Of a DNA stretch of 11,986 nt, positions 1 to 6,267 are shown in pieces (the stretch's first letter is position 1; every line of letters begins with the position of its first letter). Under the pieces are notes generated by a model. The model saw nothing but the letters and a program-made list of their open reading frames with translations. It searched no databases and was not told where the DNA came from. The stretch is from JBEKHI01 sp050012355 (GTDB lineage: Bacteria > Actinomycetota > Actinomycetes > Streptosporangiales > Streptosporangiaceae): the NCBI GenBank assembly GCA_050012355.1, contig JBEKHI010000262.1, positions 1 to 11,986 of the forward strand, read 5' to 3'. The position numbers and the translations under genes were made by a program.

Positions 1-115
1 GCTCCTGGCCGCGAACCTCAGCAAATGTGGCGGGCCGGTACTTGCGGTACAACGCTAGCCCCGCCTGCGCGGTACCACGCCCCTCCCGGGTGGCACTGTC
101 TGCTGAGTCAGCCAT
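1..115 (-). CDS. dnaX: DNA polymerase III subunit gamma/tau (DnaX), N-terminal fragment
   Basis: This is the first 38 codons of dnaX; the rest lies beyond the left edge. The minus strand reads ATG at 115-113, a polar leader of about 18 residues (MADSADSATREGRG...), then LALYRKYRPATFAEVRGQE. That is the very conserved start of the DnaX AAA+ clamp-loader domain (ALYRKYRP.xF.E..GQE). DnaX is the ATPase of the replication clamp loader, which puts the beta clamp on DNA. The ATG is chosen because GAGGA lies 7 nt upstream of it; two in-frame GTG codons about 27-30 nt further upstream lack such an SD. The gene lies just downstream of the SRP RNA on the same strand, a common actinobacterial order. The Walker motifs are outside the window. 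The identification is firm despite the short length. Confidence 0.9.
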   Translation of the reverse strand, partial: MADSADSATREGRGTAQAGLALYRKYRPATFAEVRGQE

Positions 116-144
116 GGCCCCATCCTCGCCGGCCTGGTCCACCA

Positions 145-166
145 CTTTCGCCAGAACGGGCGAAGG
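145..166 (-). terminator. Hairpin between SRP RNA and dnaX
   Basis: An 8-bp stem (145-152 with 159-166, one G-U pair) and a 6-nt loop lie immediately 3' of the SRP RNA on the minus strand. No U-tract follows. It could be an actinobacterial-type terminator, or a 3' processing or attenuation element for read-through into dnaX. Confidence 0.4.
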
Positions 167-253
167 ACCCCTCGCGCACCCGCCAGAGCTCGCGTACCCT
201 TGCTGCCTTCCGGCCCTGGGGGGGTTGGCAAGATAAACGCCGCGCGAGGGGCT
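167..253 (-). ncRNA. ffs: Small signal recognition particle RNA (4.5S-type SRP RNA)
   Basis: The minus strand carries the SRP helix-8 signature: a run of C, then CAGGGCCGGAAGGCAGCAAG, with a GGAA tetraloop (208-211) on a GCC/GGC stem and the asymmetric internal loop that Ffh binds. The ends close with a perfect 10-bp stem (168-177 with 242-251). The whole is about 85 nt, the size of the short bacterial form with no Alu domain. The RNA pairs with Ffh and directs ribosomes making membrane or secreted proteins to FtsY at the membrane. A -10 hexamer TAAACT (261-266) lies 8-14 nt upstream of the 5' end. The ends are set from the stem and may be off by a few nucleotides. Confidence 0.92.
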
Positions 254-260
254 GCGCATC

Positions 261-266
261 AGTTTA
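261..266 (-). promoter_or_regulatory. Putative -10 element of the SRP RNA promoter
   Basis: TAAACT on the minus strand fits the actinobacterial TAnnnT -10 pattern and puts transcription initiation at about 251-255, the expected SRP RNA 5' end. No good -35 hexamer is visible at 17-18 bp spacing. Confidence 0.5.
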
Positions 267-303
267 GTCGCCGCCAGCACCACTCGTGCACGGCGCCGGA
301 GCA

Positions 304-334
304 TGTCACAACCCGCCAGGATCTCCGGTAAACT
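304..334 (+). promoter_or_regulatory. Putative promoter of tRNA-Ser
   Basis: TAAACT at 329-334 is the same -10 hexamer as in the divergent SRP promoter. A weak -35 candidate, TGTCAC, lies at 304-309 (19-bp spacer). Initiation would fall at about 341, right at the mature tRNA 5' end, so the 5' leader would be very short or absent. Confidence 0.5.
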
Positions 335-341
335 TGGCGAT

Positions 342-426
342 GGAGGATTCGCCTAGTGGCCGATGGCGCACGATTGGAAGTCGTGTAAGGGGAAACTCTT
401 CGAGGGTTCAAATCCCTCATCCTCCG
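342..426 (+). tRNA. tRNA-Ser (anticodon GGA)
   Basis: A class II tRNA of 85 nt. The acceptor stem GGAGGAT pairs with ATCCTCC (419-425), followed by G as discriminator. The D arm is GCC...GGC. The anticodon stem CACGA/TCGTG encloses loop TTGGAAG with anticodon GGA, reading UCC and UCU serine codons. A long variable arm (AAGGGGAAACTCTT) follows, then the T arm GAGGG-TTCAAAT-CCCTC. CCA is not encoded. The long variable arm is the serine identity element recognised by seryl-tRNA synthetase. Confidence 0.96.
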
Positions 427-438
427 CGCTTCACTCTG

Positions 439-472
439 AGCGACCCCGGTGCCCTACGGCACCGGGGTCGCT
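439..472 (+). terminator. Terminator hairpin after tRNA-Ser
   Basis: A perfect 15-bp stem (439-453 with 458-472; core GACCCCGGTGCC / GGCACCGGGGTC) with loop CTAC, 12 nt after the tRNA. It is followed by a weakly T-rich stretch (TTCGCTATAT) rather than a pure U-tract. It would end the tRNA transcript and insulate the next transcription unit. Confidence 0.8.
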
Positions 473-559
473 TCGCTATATCCCCCGGATTCCCCACGTG
501 GGCCCCACCCCCGAACCCGCAGCTTGTGCCATAAAACGTACCCCATATGTCCATTTCGT

Positions 560-600
560 TATAATTCTTGCGGCTAATTTCTGTTCATTTTCTGACATAA
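560..600 (+). promoter_or_regulatory. AT-rich putative promoter region upstream of the first KimA-like gene
   Basis: An AT-rich island (about 531-603) in a GC-rich window. It holds a consensus -10 hexamer TATAAT (560-565) and a second candidate CATAAG (595-600). No convincing -35 is seen for either. Its place between the tRNA terminator and the first importer gene suggests the operon promoter. Transcription from here would give a leader of about 290-320 nt. Confidence 0.35.
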
Positions 601-604
601 GCTG

Positions 605-892
605 ACTGCTGTGCTGAGTCGATGCCGCGCGGGCCGGCGGCGACGCGGGGGCCGGGAGGCGAAGCGCCGGGCGGGCCGGCCGCGAGCGCTGAAGAGCGAG
701 CCTCCCGCCACCCCTAGCAGCGAGCCCTCTCCGCTGCGTTACCCAGGGGTGAAGCACGTGCAGCCCGGGTATCCCTCAGCGGGTCGCTCTTCACTGCCCC
801 CCAAGGCGAACCAGGCACCAGGCGCACCGTGTCCGTTTTCGGGTGGTATGAAGTCACCTAACCAGCAAGGCGGACGAAAGGCGCATAAGGTA
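605..892 (+). promoter_or_regulatory. Long structured 5' leader; candidate c-di-AMP-type riboswitch
   Basis: This stretch has no stop in the frame of the next gene, but its translation (Arg/Pro/Ser-rich, no SD, no match to the paralogue) does not look like protein, so I read it as leader RNA. Visible structure: a 10-bp long-range pairing of 690-699 (TGAAGAGCGA) with 784-793; a nested hairpin 717-722/732-737; GGGGTGAAGC then GGGTATCCCT; and GTCACCTAACC (853-863) followed by GCAAGGCGG. These recall parts of the ydaO-yuaA (c-di-AMP) riboswitch, whose conserved pieces include GGGGTGAAT, GGGTAGGG and GTCAGCTAACC. B. subtilis kimA is itself governed by that riboswitch. The pieces are imperfect and no clear P1 helix was found, so the class is a hypothesis. 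Confidence 0.35.
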
Positions 893-3424
893 ATGCCCAA
901 GCTAAGAGGTCCCCAAGCGGACGTTAAGTCCGCCCCCCGCGGGGGCCCGGAAGCGGTGAGCCCGCCCCCTGACGGCAGCAGCCTGCCCGATGGCCTCTGG
1001 TACACAGCGAAGAAGCGACTGCTCGGGCCGCCTCTAGTCAATGAGCAACTCGGGGAGCAGCGGCTGTCGAAGCCACTGGCCCTCGGCGTGCTGTCCCCCG
1101 ACGGCATCTCATCCTCGGCCTACGGGACCGAGGAAATCCTGATCGCCCTGCTCCCGATGGCGGGCCTGGCGGCGTTCACGCTGATCCTGCCCATGACGCT
1201 GGTCGTCTTGTTCGTCATGGTGCTCGTGCTGATGTCTTACCGCGAGATCGTCATGGTCTACATCAGGCCGGGCGGCTCCTATGTCGTGGCGCGGGAGAAC
1301 TTCGGGCCGAGGATCGCGCAGATCTGTGCCGTCGCGCTGCTGATCGACTACGTGGTGACCGTCGCCGTCCAGATCGCGGCCGGCACCGCGGCCGTGGCCA
1401 GCGCCTTCCCCGAGATCGGCCCGTACAAGCTGGAGATCTGCGTCGCCGTCGTACTGCTGATGTGCTTCGGCAACCTGCGCGGCATCAAGGAGGCGGGCAA
1501 GGCCTTCGCGCTGCCCACCTACCTGTTCTCCGCTTCCATCCTGCTGATGATCGCGGTCGGCCTGGTCCGCGAGGTGCTCGGCAACCTGCACGCGCAGGAC
1601 ATACACACGTTGCACGGCACCTACGGAGTGGGCTCCGGCACCGAGGGGCTCATCGCCTTCGCCGCCATCTACACCCTCCTGCGTTCATTCGCCAACGGCG
1701 GATCCTCGCTCACGGGCATCGAGGCGGTCTCCAACGCGGTCAGCGCGTTCAAGCCGCCCGAGGGGCTGAACGCCCGCAAGGTGCTGGTCGCCGAGGGACT
1801 GATCCTCGGCACCCTGGTGGCCGGGATCTCCTGGCTGGCGCACATCACGCACGCCATCCCGTACATGTCCGGCTACCCGACGGTCATCTCGCAAGAAGCC
1901 AACATGGTGTTCGGCCAGGACGCGCACTTCATGTACTTCGTGGTCCAGACGACCACCGCACTCATCCTGTACACCGGCGGCAACACCAGCTTCAACGGGT
2001 TCCCGTTCCTGACCAACTTCGTGGCCGAGGACTCGTTCCTGCCGCGCTGGCTGACCAAGCGCGGGCACCGGCTGGTGTTCTCCAACGGGATCATCGTGCT
2101 CACCGTGCTGTCGATCGCGTTGATCGCGGCCGTCGGTTCCAACGTGAACAGGCTGGTCCCGTTCTACGCGATCGGCGTGTTCACCGCGTTCACCATGGCC
2201 GGCTTCGGGATGGCGAAGTACCACAAGACCCACCAGGAGCCGGGCTGGCGGCACAAGCTGGTGATCAACTTCTCGGCCGGGGTGCTGTCCGCGATCGTCG
2301 TGGTTATCTTCGCGGTGGTGAAGTTCACCGAGGGCGCCTGGCTGATCGTGATCCTGTTCCCGGTCGGGGTGTACGCGCTGATCAGGCTGAACCGCGAGTA
2401 CCGTGACGAGGCGTCGGTGCTTGAGCGGATCGAGGGCCGCCGCCGTTCCCTGCCACCGGACGCACGGGAACCGAACTACACCCGCCGCGTGGTGCTGGTC
2501 TTCGTGGACGATTACGACCTGTCCACGTTCGCGGCGCTCAGGTACGCCAAGAGCCTGCGGCCGACCTCGCTGCGCGCGGTGCACTTCGTCATCGACAGCG
2601 TTCAGGCGGAGCGGCTGCGCAATTCCTGGCAGCCGGACCGCGGCATCTCGATCGACTTCATCGACACCCCGGACCGCCGGCTAACCCGGGCCGCCGAGGA
2701 CCTGGTGGCCAAGGAGACGGCGGTGCCAGGAACACAGGTGACCGTCGTCCTGCCGCGGCGCAGCTACTCGGCGCTGGCCGGACGGCTACTGCATGACCGC
2801 ACGGCCGACAAGATCGCGGCCGTGGTCAGCCACGTCCCGCACGCGGCGGCCACCATCATCCCCTACGACGTGAAGAACCGGGTCCGCGTCCTGCAGGAAC
2901 GGCAGGCCCAGGCGAAGAACGCCAAGGAGCGCTCAGCAGCCGAGGTGGCGGCCGTCGCGTCCGAGCCGTCGGCGGAGGCGCCCCCCGAAACCCCGGACAA
3001 GCCCATCGTGACCAAGGGCGACGCGGCGCCGCTGACCGAGGCGGACATTTCGGCCGAGCTAGCCGCCTCGACCCCGGATGACTCGAACCTGCCAGGCGCG
3101 GGCGGCTATATCCGGCCGAAGCCCTCGGCGGGGGTGAACCCGATCGGGTCGCTCGAGCAGCCGGGCCGCGCGATCGTGGAGGGCAGGATCAGGGTCGTGG
3201 AGATCCGCCCGGTCGAGCGCAACTCCGTCCTGGTCTGCGAAATCTCCGACTCCACGGGTGATTTGACCGCTATGTTCTACGGACGAGAGCACATCCCCGG
3301 ACTCATGTGCGGGGCGCGGGTACGGCTGAAGGGCCCGGTCGGCTTCAAGGACGGCCACCCGGTCATGGTCAACCCCAAGTACGAGCTGATCGTCGCGGGA
3401 GTCGGCGGCACCAAGGGCGAGTAA
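893..3424 (+). CDS. KimA-like APC-superfamily potassium importer with USP-like and C-terminal OB-fold domains (copy 1)
   Basis: This 843-aa membrane protein resembles KimA, the proton-coupled K+ importer of the APC superfamily. Residues about 60-500 form the hydrophobic core. Motifs aligned by eye with B. subtilis KimA are SPDGISSSAYGTEEI (D70, Y77), LLIDYVVTVAV (D152, Y153, T156), SSLTGIEAVS (T274) and PFYAIGVF (Y425), matching recalled K+-site residues. Residues about 528-670 are a USP-like cytosolic domain ending RLLHDRTADKIAAVVSH...IIPYDV. An Ala/Glu/Pro-rich linker (671-750) leads to an OB-fold (about 755-835: EGRIRVVEIRPVERNSV, EISDSTGDLTAMFYGR, NPKYEL). That fold resembles the small OB proteins near actinobacterial Trk genes. 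KimA of B. subtilis has about 607 aa and no OB-fold. The start is uncertain: ATG 893 follows GAAAGG at 12 nt, while ATG 848, GTG 611 and GTG 956 are alternatives. The gene leads a probable K+ operon. Confidence 0.85.
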   Translation: MPKLRGPQADVKSAPRGGPEAVSPPPDGSSLPDGLWYTAKKRLLGPPLVNEQLGEQRLSKPLALGVLSPDGISSSAYGTEEILIALLPMAGLAAFTLILPMTLVVLFVMVLVLMSYREIVMVYIRPGGSYVVARENFGPRIAQICAVALLIDYVVTVAVQIAAGTAAVASAFPEIGPYKLEICVAVVLLMCFGNLRGIKEAGKAFALPTYLFSASILLMIAVGLVREVLGNLHAQDIHTLHGTYGVGSGTEGLIAFAAIYTLLRSFANGGSSLTGIEAVSNAVSAFKPPEGLNARKVLVAEGLILGTLVAGISWLAHITHAIPYMSGYPTVISQEANMVFGQDAHFMYFVVQTTTALILYTGGNTSFNGFPFLTNFVAEDSFLPRWLTKRGHRLVFSNGIIVLTVLSIALIAAVGSNVNRLVPFYAIGVFTAFTMAGFGMAKYHKTHQEPGWRHKLVINFSAGVLSAIVVVIFAVVKFTEGAWLIVILFPVGVYALIRLNREYRDEASVLERIEGRRRSLPPDAREPNYTRRVVLVFVDDYDLSTFAALRYAKSLRPTSLRAVHFVIDSVQAERLRNSWQPDRGISIDFIDTPDRRLTRAAEDLVAKETAVPGTQVTVVLPRRSYSALAGRLLHDRTADKIAAVVSHVPHAAATIIPYDVKNRVRVLQERQAQAKNAKERSAAEVAAVASEPSAEAPPETPDKPIVTKGDAAPLTEADISAELAASTPDDSNLPGAGGYIRPKPSAGVNPIGSLEQPGRAIVEGRIRVVEIRPVERNSVLVCEISDSTGDLTAMFYGREHIPGLMCGARVRLKGPVGFKDGHPVMVNPKYELIVAGVGGTKGE

Positions 3425-3454
3425 CCCGCCGCCATCACGGGAAGGGAGCCTGCC

Positions 3455-3736
3455 ATGGGAAGGCAGCAGCAAGGCTACGGGCCTGACGATCTTGGCGACG
3501 ACGAGCAGGAGGCCGAGGTCGCCGAATACGACCAGTACGTCGAGGACCCGCCGGACGGCGGCCTGATCATCGCCGAGGACAACGACGATGACGCCGAAGC
3601 AGCCGAGGACTGGGCCGCCGCACACCCGCAAAAGGTGGCAGCCGAGTCCGAAGCCGATGCCAAGAGCGACGCGAATCCGGATAACGACGACGAATCCGCC
3701 GAGCAAGCCGCGATGCACGAGATCCCTGGGACCTGA
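3455..3736 (+). CDS. Small, highly acidic hypothetical protein
   Basis: This 93-aa protein belongs to no family I recognise. About a third of its residues are Asp or Glu (for example DDLGDDEQEAEVAEYD and EDNDDDAEAAED), with only about three Lys/Arg. There is no signal peptide and no membrane segment, and low complexity suggests it is largely disordered. The start is supported by SD AAGGGAG (3442-3448) 6 nt before ATG. The gene sits 30 nt after the stop of the first importer and 71 nt before the start of the second, all on the same strand, so co-transcription is likely. A soluble acidic partner of the basic cytosolic parts of the importers, or an ion-buffering protein, can be imagined, but nothing in the sequence proves a function. 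Codon use and GC content match the neighbours, so it looks like a real gene. Confidence 0.75.
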   Translation: MGRQQQGYGPDDLGDDEQEAEVAEYDQYVEDPPDGGLIIAEDNDDDAEAAEDWAAAHPQKVAAESEADAKSDANPDNDDESAEQAAMHEIPGT

Positions 3737-3737
3737 T

Positions 3738-3802
3738 CGCACCCTCGCGCTCGCCCCTCCTGCCGTTATACCGTGTTACGTCGTATACGGCTGGAGGGTG
3801 CG
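3738..3802 (+). promoter_or_regulatory. SD-sequestering hairpin before the second KimA-like gene
   Basis: The SD GGAGGG (3793-3798, 9 nt before GTG 3808) is paired in a long hairpin: CCCTCC 3755-3760 with 3793-3798, a T-T mismatch, then GCCGTTATAC (3762-3771) with GTATACGGC (3783-3791), one bulged T, and an 11-nt loop. A second segment, CGCACCCTC (3738-3746), can instead pair with GAGGGTGCG (3794-3802). Two competing anti-SD strands suggest translational control of the downstream importer, for example by coupling, temperature, ions or a ligand. The pairings are read directly; the function is inferred. Confidence 0.55.
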
Positions 3803-3807
3803 GGCTC

Positions 3808-6183
3808 GTGACCAAGGAAACGGTGACGACTGTCGCCGATCCCGGCAGCAAGGTGCCGGACAGCTTCTGGTACTCCGCCAAGCGGCGGATGCTGGGGCCG
3901 CCGCTCGTAAATTCCGAACTCGCTGAGCAACGGCTCTCCAAGCCGCTCGCCCTTGGCGTGCTGTCCCCGGACGGGATCTCATCCTCCGCCTACGGCACCG
4001 AGGAAATCCTTATCGCGCTGCTGCCCATGGCCGGGCTGGCCGCGTTCACCCTGATCTTGCCGATGACCCTGGTCATCTTGCTGGTAATGACGCTCGTGGT
4101 GCTGTCCTACCGCGAGATCGTCATGGTCTACATCCGGCCCGGCGGGTCTTACGTGGTCGCGAGGCAGAACTTCGGCCCGCGGATAGCGCAGGTCTGCGCG
4201 GTCGCGCTGCTCATCGACTACGTGGTCACGGTGGCGGTGCAGACCGCGGCGGGTACCGCCGCCATCGCCTCGGCCTTTCCGTCCATCGGCCCGTACAAGC
4301 TGTGGATCACCATCGGTGTCGTGCTGCTGATGTGCTACGGGAACCTGCGGGGCCTCCGGGAGGCGGGCCGGGCGTTCGCCATCCCGACTTACCTGTTCGC
4401 CGGCTCGGTGATCCTGATGATCGTGATCGGCCTGATCAAGGAGGCGCTGGGCAACCTCCCCGTCTACAACGTGCACGACCTCACCGGCACCGTGAGCATC
4501 GGCTCCGGGACCGCGGGCCTGATCAGCGTCGCGATGATCTTCACGCTGATGCGGGCGTTCGCCAACGGCGGTGCGTCGCTCACCGGCATCGAGGCGGTCT
4601 CCGACGCGGTGGGCGCGTTCCGGCCTCCCGAGGGCCCGAACGCCCGGCGGGTCCTGATCGCGGAGGGCCTGATCCTCGGCACCCTGGTGGCAGGCATCTC
4701 CTGGCTCGCGCACGCGACGCACGCCACGCCACGGGAATCCGGCTACCCGACGGTGCTGGCCCAGGAAGCGACCGAGGTCTTCGGCCATAGCTTCGCCGGT
4801 CACGCGCTGTTCTTCCTGGTCCAGGCCGCGACCGCGCTCATCCTCTACACCGGGGCCAACACCAGCTTCAACGGGTTCCCGTTCCTGACCAGCTATGTCG
4901 CCGGTGACTCGTTCCTGCCGCGCTGGCTACTCAAGCGCGGGCACCGGCTGGTCTTCTCCAACGGGATCATCGTCCTGACCACGGTCTCGGTGGCGTTGCT
5001 GCTCATCCGGGGCGCCGACGTCAACAGCCTCGTCCCGCTGTACGCGATCGGGGTGTTCACCGCGTTCTCCATGGCAGGCTTCGGGATGGCCAGGTACCAC
5101 CAGACGCACCGGCGGCCCGGCTGGCGGCGCAAGCTGGTCATCAACTTCTCGGCGGGCGCGCTGACCCTGATCGTGGTGGCGATCTTCGCGACCGTGAAGT
5201 TCACCGAGGGCGCCTGGATCGTGCTGGTGCTGTTCGTGATCGGGGTCCCGGCCCTGATCCGGCTGAACCGCCAGTACAGCGCCGAATCCGAGGTGCTCGA
5301 AACCATCGCCGACCATCAGGAGCCGCCGCCAGCGCCGCACTACTCGCGCCGGACCGTCTTCGTGTTCGTCGACAGCTTCGACCTAGCCGCTCTGGCCGCC
5401 ATCAGGTACGCACGGTCGCTGCGGCCCACCACCGTGCGGGCGGTCCACTTCGTCATCGACACCGCGCGCGCCGACAAGCTCAGGGAAAAGTGGTGCCGCG
5501 GCGATCGCGGCGTGCCACTGGACTTCATCGACTGCGCGGACCGGCGGCTCACCGCCGCCGCCGCTGAGCTGGTTGAGCGCGAGACCGCCGACCCCGCCAC
5601 CCACGTCACCGTGGTGCTGCCGCGCCGGAGCTACTCGGCGATGCTCGGGAGGCTGTTGCACGACCGGACCGCGGACAAGATCGCCGCCGTGGTGAGCCGG
5701 ATACCCAGGTCAGCCGCGACCATCGTCCCGTACGACGTGGAAAGCCGGGTCCGGGTGCTGCAGGCCCGCCAGCAGATGCGGGTGGTTCCTGGCGAGCCGG
5801 ACCAGGACTCGCGCGTCATCGCCGAGGAGTCGGCGGTGGCCGCGGTGCACGAGTCGCCCCGCGAAAAGCGGGCCACCGTCCACCGGGCGTCCGCCACGTC
5901 GCTGGGCACACCCATCGCGGAGCTGACCAGCCCTGGCAAGTACACAATCGAGGGCCGGGTCCGGGTGGTGGAGATCCGGCCGGTGGAACGGAACTCCGTG
6001 CTCGCCTGCGAGATCTCGGACGGGACCGGCCAGCTGACCGCGCTGTTCTACGGCCGGTCGCACATCCCCGGTGTGGTCGCGGGCGGACGGCTGCGGCTAA
6101 CCGGCCGGGTCGGCCTCCGGGATGACGCTCATCCGGTCATGACCAACCCGGCCTACGAACTGCTCTTCCCGGCCGGGGATTAG
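3808..6183 (+). CDS. KimA-like APC-superfamily potassium importer with USP-like and C-terminal OB-fold domains (copy 2)
   Basis: This 791-aa paralogue of the upstream importer shows close similarity along its whole length. The core has VLSPDGISSSAYGTEEI (D55, Y62) and LLIDYVVTVAV (D137, Y138, T141), the KimA-type K+-site positions. The USP-like domain spans about 512-665 and ends RLLHDRTADKIAAVVSRIP...IVPYDV. A shorter linker (about 666-705) leads to the OB-fold (about 706-788: EGRVRVVEIRPVERNSV, EISDGTGQLTALFYGR, NPAYEL). It is about 50 residues shorter than copy 1, mostly in the N-terminus and the linker. The GTG start at 3808 is supported by GGAGGG at 9 nt, although that SD lies in a hairpin. 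The expected role is high-affinity K+ uptake at the membrane. Substrate specificity is inferred from family and neighbours; a related amino-acid permease function is the main alternative. Confidence 0.85.
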   Translation: MTKETVTTVADPGSKVPDSFWYSAKRRMLGPPLVNSELAEQRLSKPLALGVLSPDGISSSAYGTEEILIALLPMAGLAAFTLILPMTLVILLVMTLVVLSYREIVMVYIRPGGSYVVARQNFGPRIAQVCAVALLIDYVVTVAVQTAAGTAAIASAFPSIGPYKLWITIGVVLLMCYGNLRGLREAGRAFAIPTYLFAGSVILMIVIGLIKEALGNLPVYNVHDLTGTVSIGSGTAGLISVAMIFTLMRAFANGGASLTGIEAVSDAVGAFRPPEGPNARRVLIAEGLILGTLVAGISWLAHATHATPRESGYPTVLAQEATEVFGHSFAGHALFFLVQAATALILYTGANTSFNGFPFLTSYVAGDSFLPRWLLKRGHRLVFSNGIIVLTTVSVALLLIRGADVNSLVPLYAIGVFTAFSMAGFGMARYHQTHRRPGWRRKLVINFSAGALTLIVVAIFATVKFTEGAWIVLVLFVIGVPALIRLNRQYSAESEVLETIADHQEPPPAPHYSRRTVFVFVDSFDLAALAAIRYARSLRPTTVRAVHFVIDTARADKLREKWCRGDRGVPLDFIDCADRRLTAAAAELVERETADPATHVTVVLPRRSYSAMLGRLLHDRTADKIAAVVSRIPRSAATIVPYDVESRVRVLQARQQMRVVPGEPDQDSRVIAEESAVAAVHESPREKRATVHRASATSLGTPIAELTSPGKYTIEGRVRVVEIRPVERNSVLACEISDGTGQLTALFYGRSHIPGVVAGGRLRLTGRVGLRDDAHPVMTNPAYELLFPAGD

Positions 6184-6187
6184 CGGC

Positions 6188-6237
6188 GCGTTAAATGCTC
6201 TGCCGGCGGCGTTAAGGAAGCGTCAAGACCGTAGACC
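6188..6237 (+). promoter_or_regulatory. Direct repeats (candidate KdpE/OmpR-type operator) and promoter of the kinase-regulator pair
   Basis: Three GCGTYAAR repeats: GCGTTAAA (6188-6195), GCGTTAAG (6209-6216) and GCGTCAAG (6220-6227). Start-to-start distances are 21 and 11 bp, close to two and one helical turns, as expected for tandem dimers of OmpR-family regulators on one face of DNA. A weak -10, TAGACC (6232-6237), follows 4 bp after the last repeat, so the repeats would cover the -35 zone, as at activator-dependent promoters. Initiation at about 6244-6247 would make a GTG at 6247 nearly leaderless. Confidence 0.5.
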
Positions 6238-6267
6238 GCGGCGCCGGTGTACAGGCACCGTGAGGGC

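Noticed and set aside
25..267. Open frames of 69-80 aa on the plus strand at the left edge
   Set aside because: They run across the antisense of dnaX and the SRP RNA, both of which have clear identities.
611..892. N-terminal extension of 94 residues of the first importer (GTG 611)
   Set aside because: No SD precedes it, the translated Arg/Pro/Ser-rich sequence has no counterpart in the paralogue, and the stretch forms extensive RNA structure; it fits leader RNA better.
848..892. ATG 848 as start of the first importer
   Set aside because: It lacks a clear purine-rich SD and lies within the putative structured motif; ATG 893 was preferred, though the choice is not certain.
1462..2406. 314-aa open frame on the plus strand, second frame of the first importer
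   Set aside because: Composition is Arg/Gly/His-rich noise and it overlaps conserved transporter sequence in another frame.
1685..2584. 299-aa open frame on the minus strand inside the first importer
   Set aside because: A high-GC antisense shadow, rich in Arg/Gln/Asp/His with no recognisable domain; the plus strand encodes a clear KimA-like core here.
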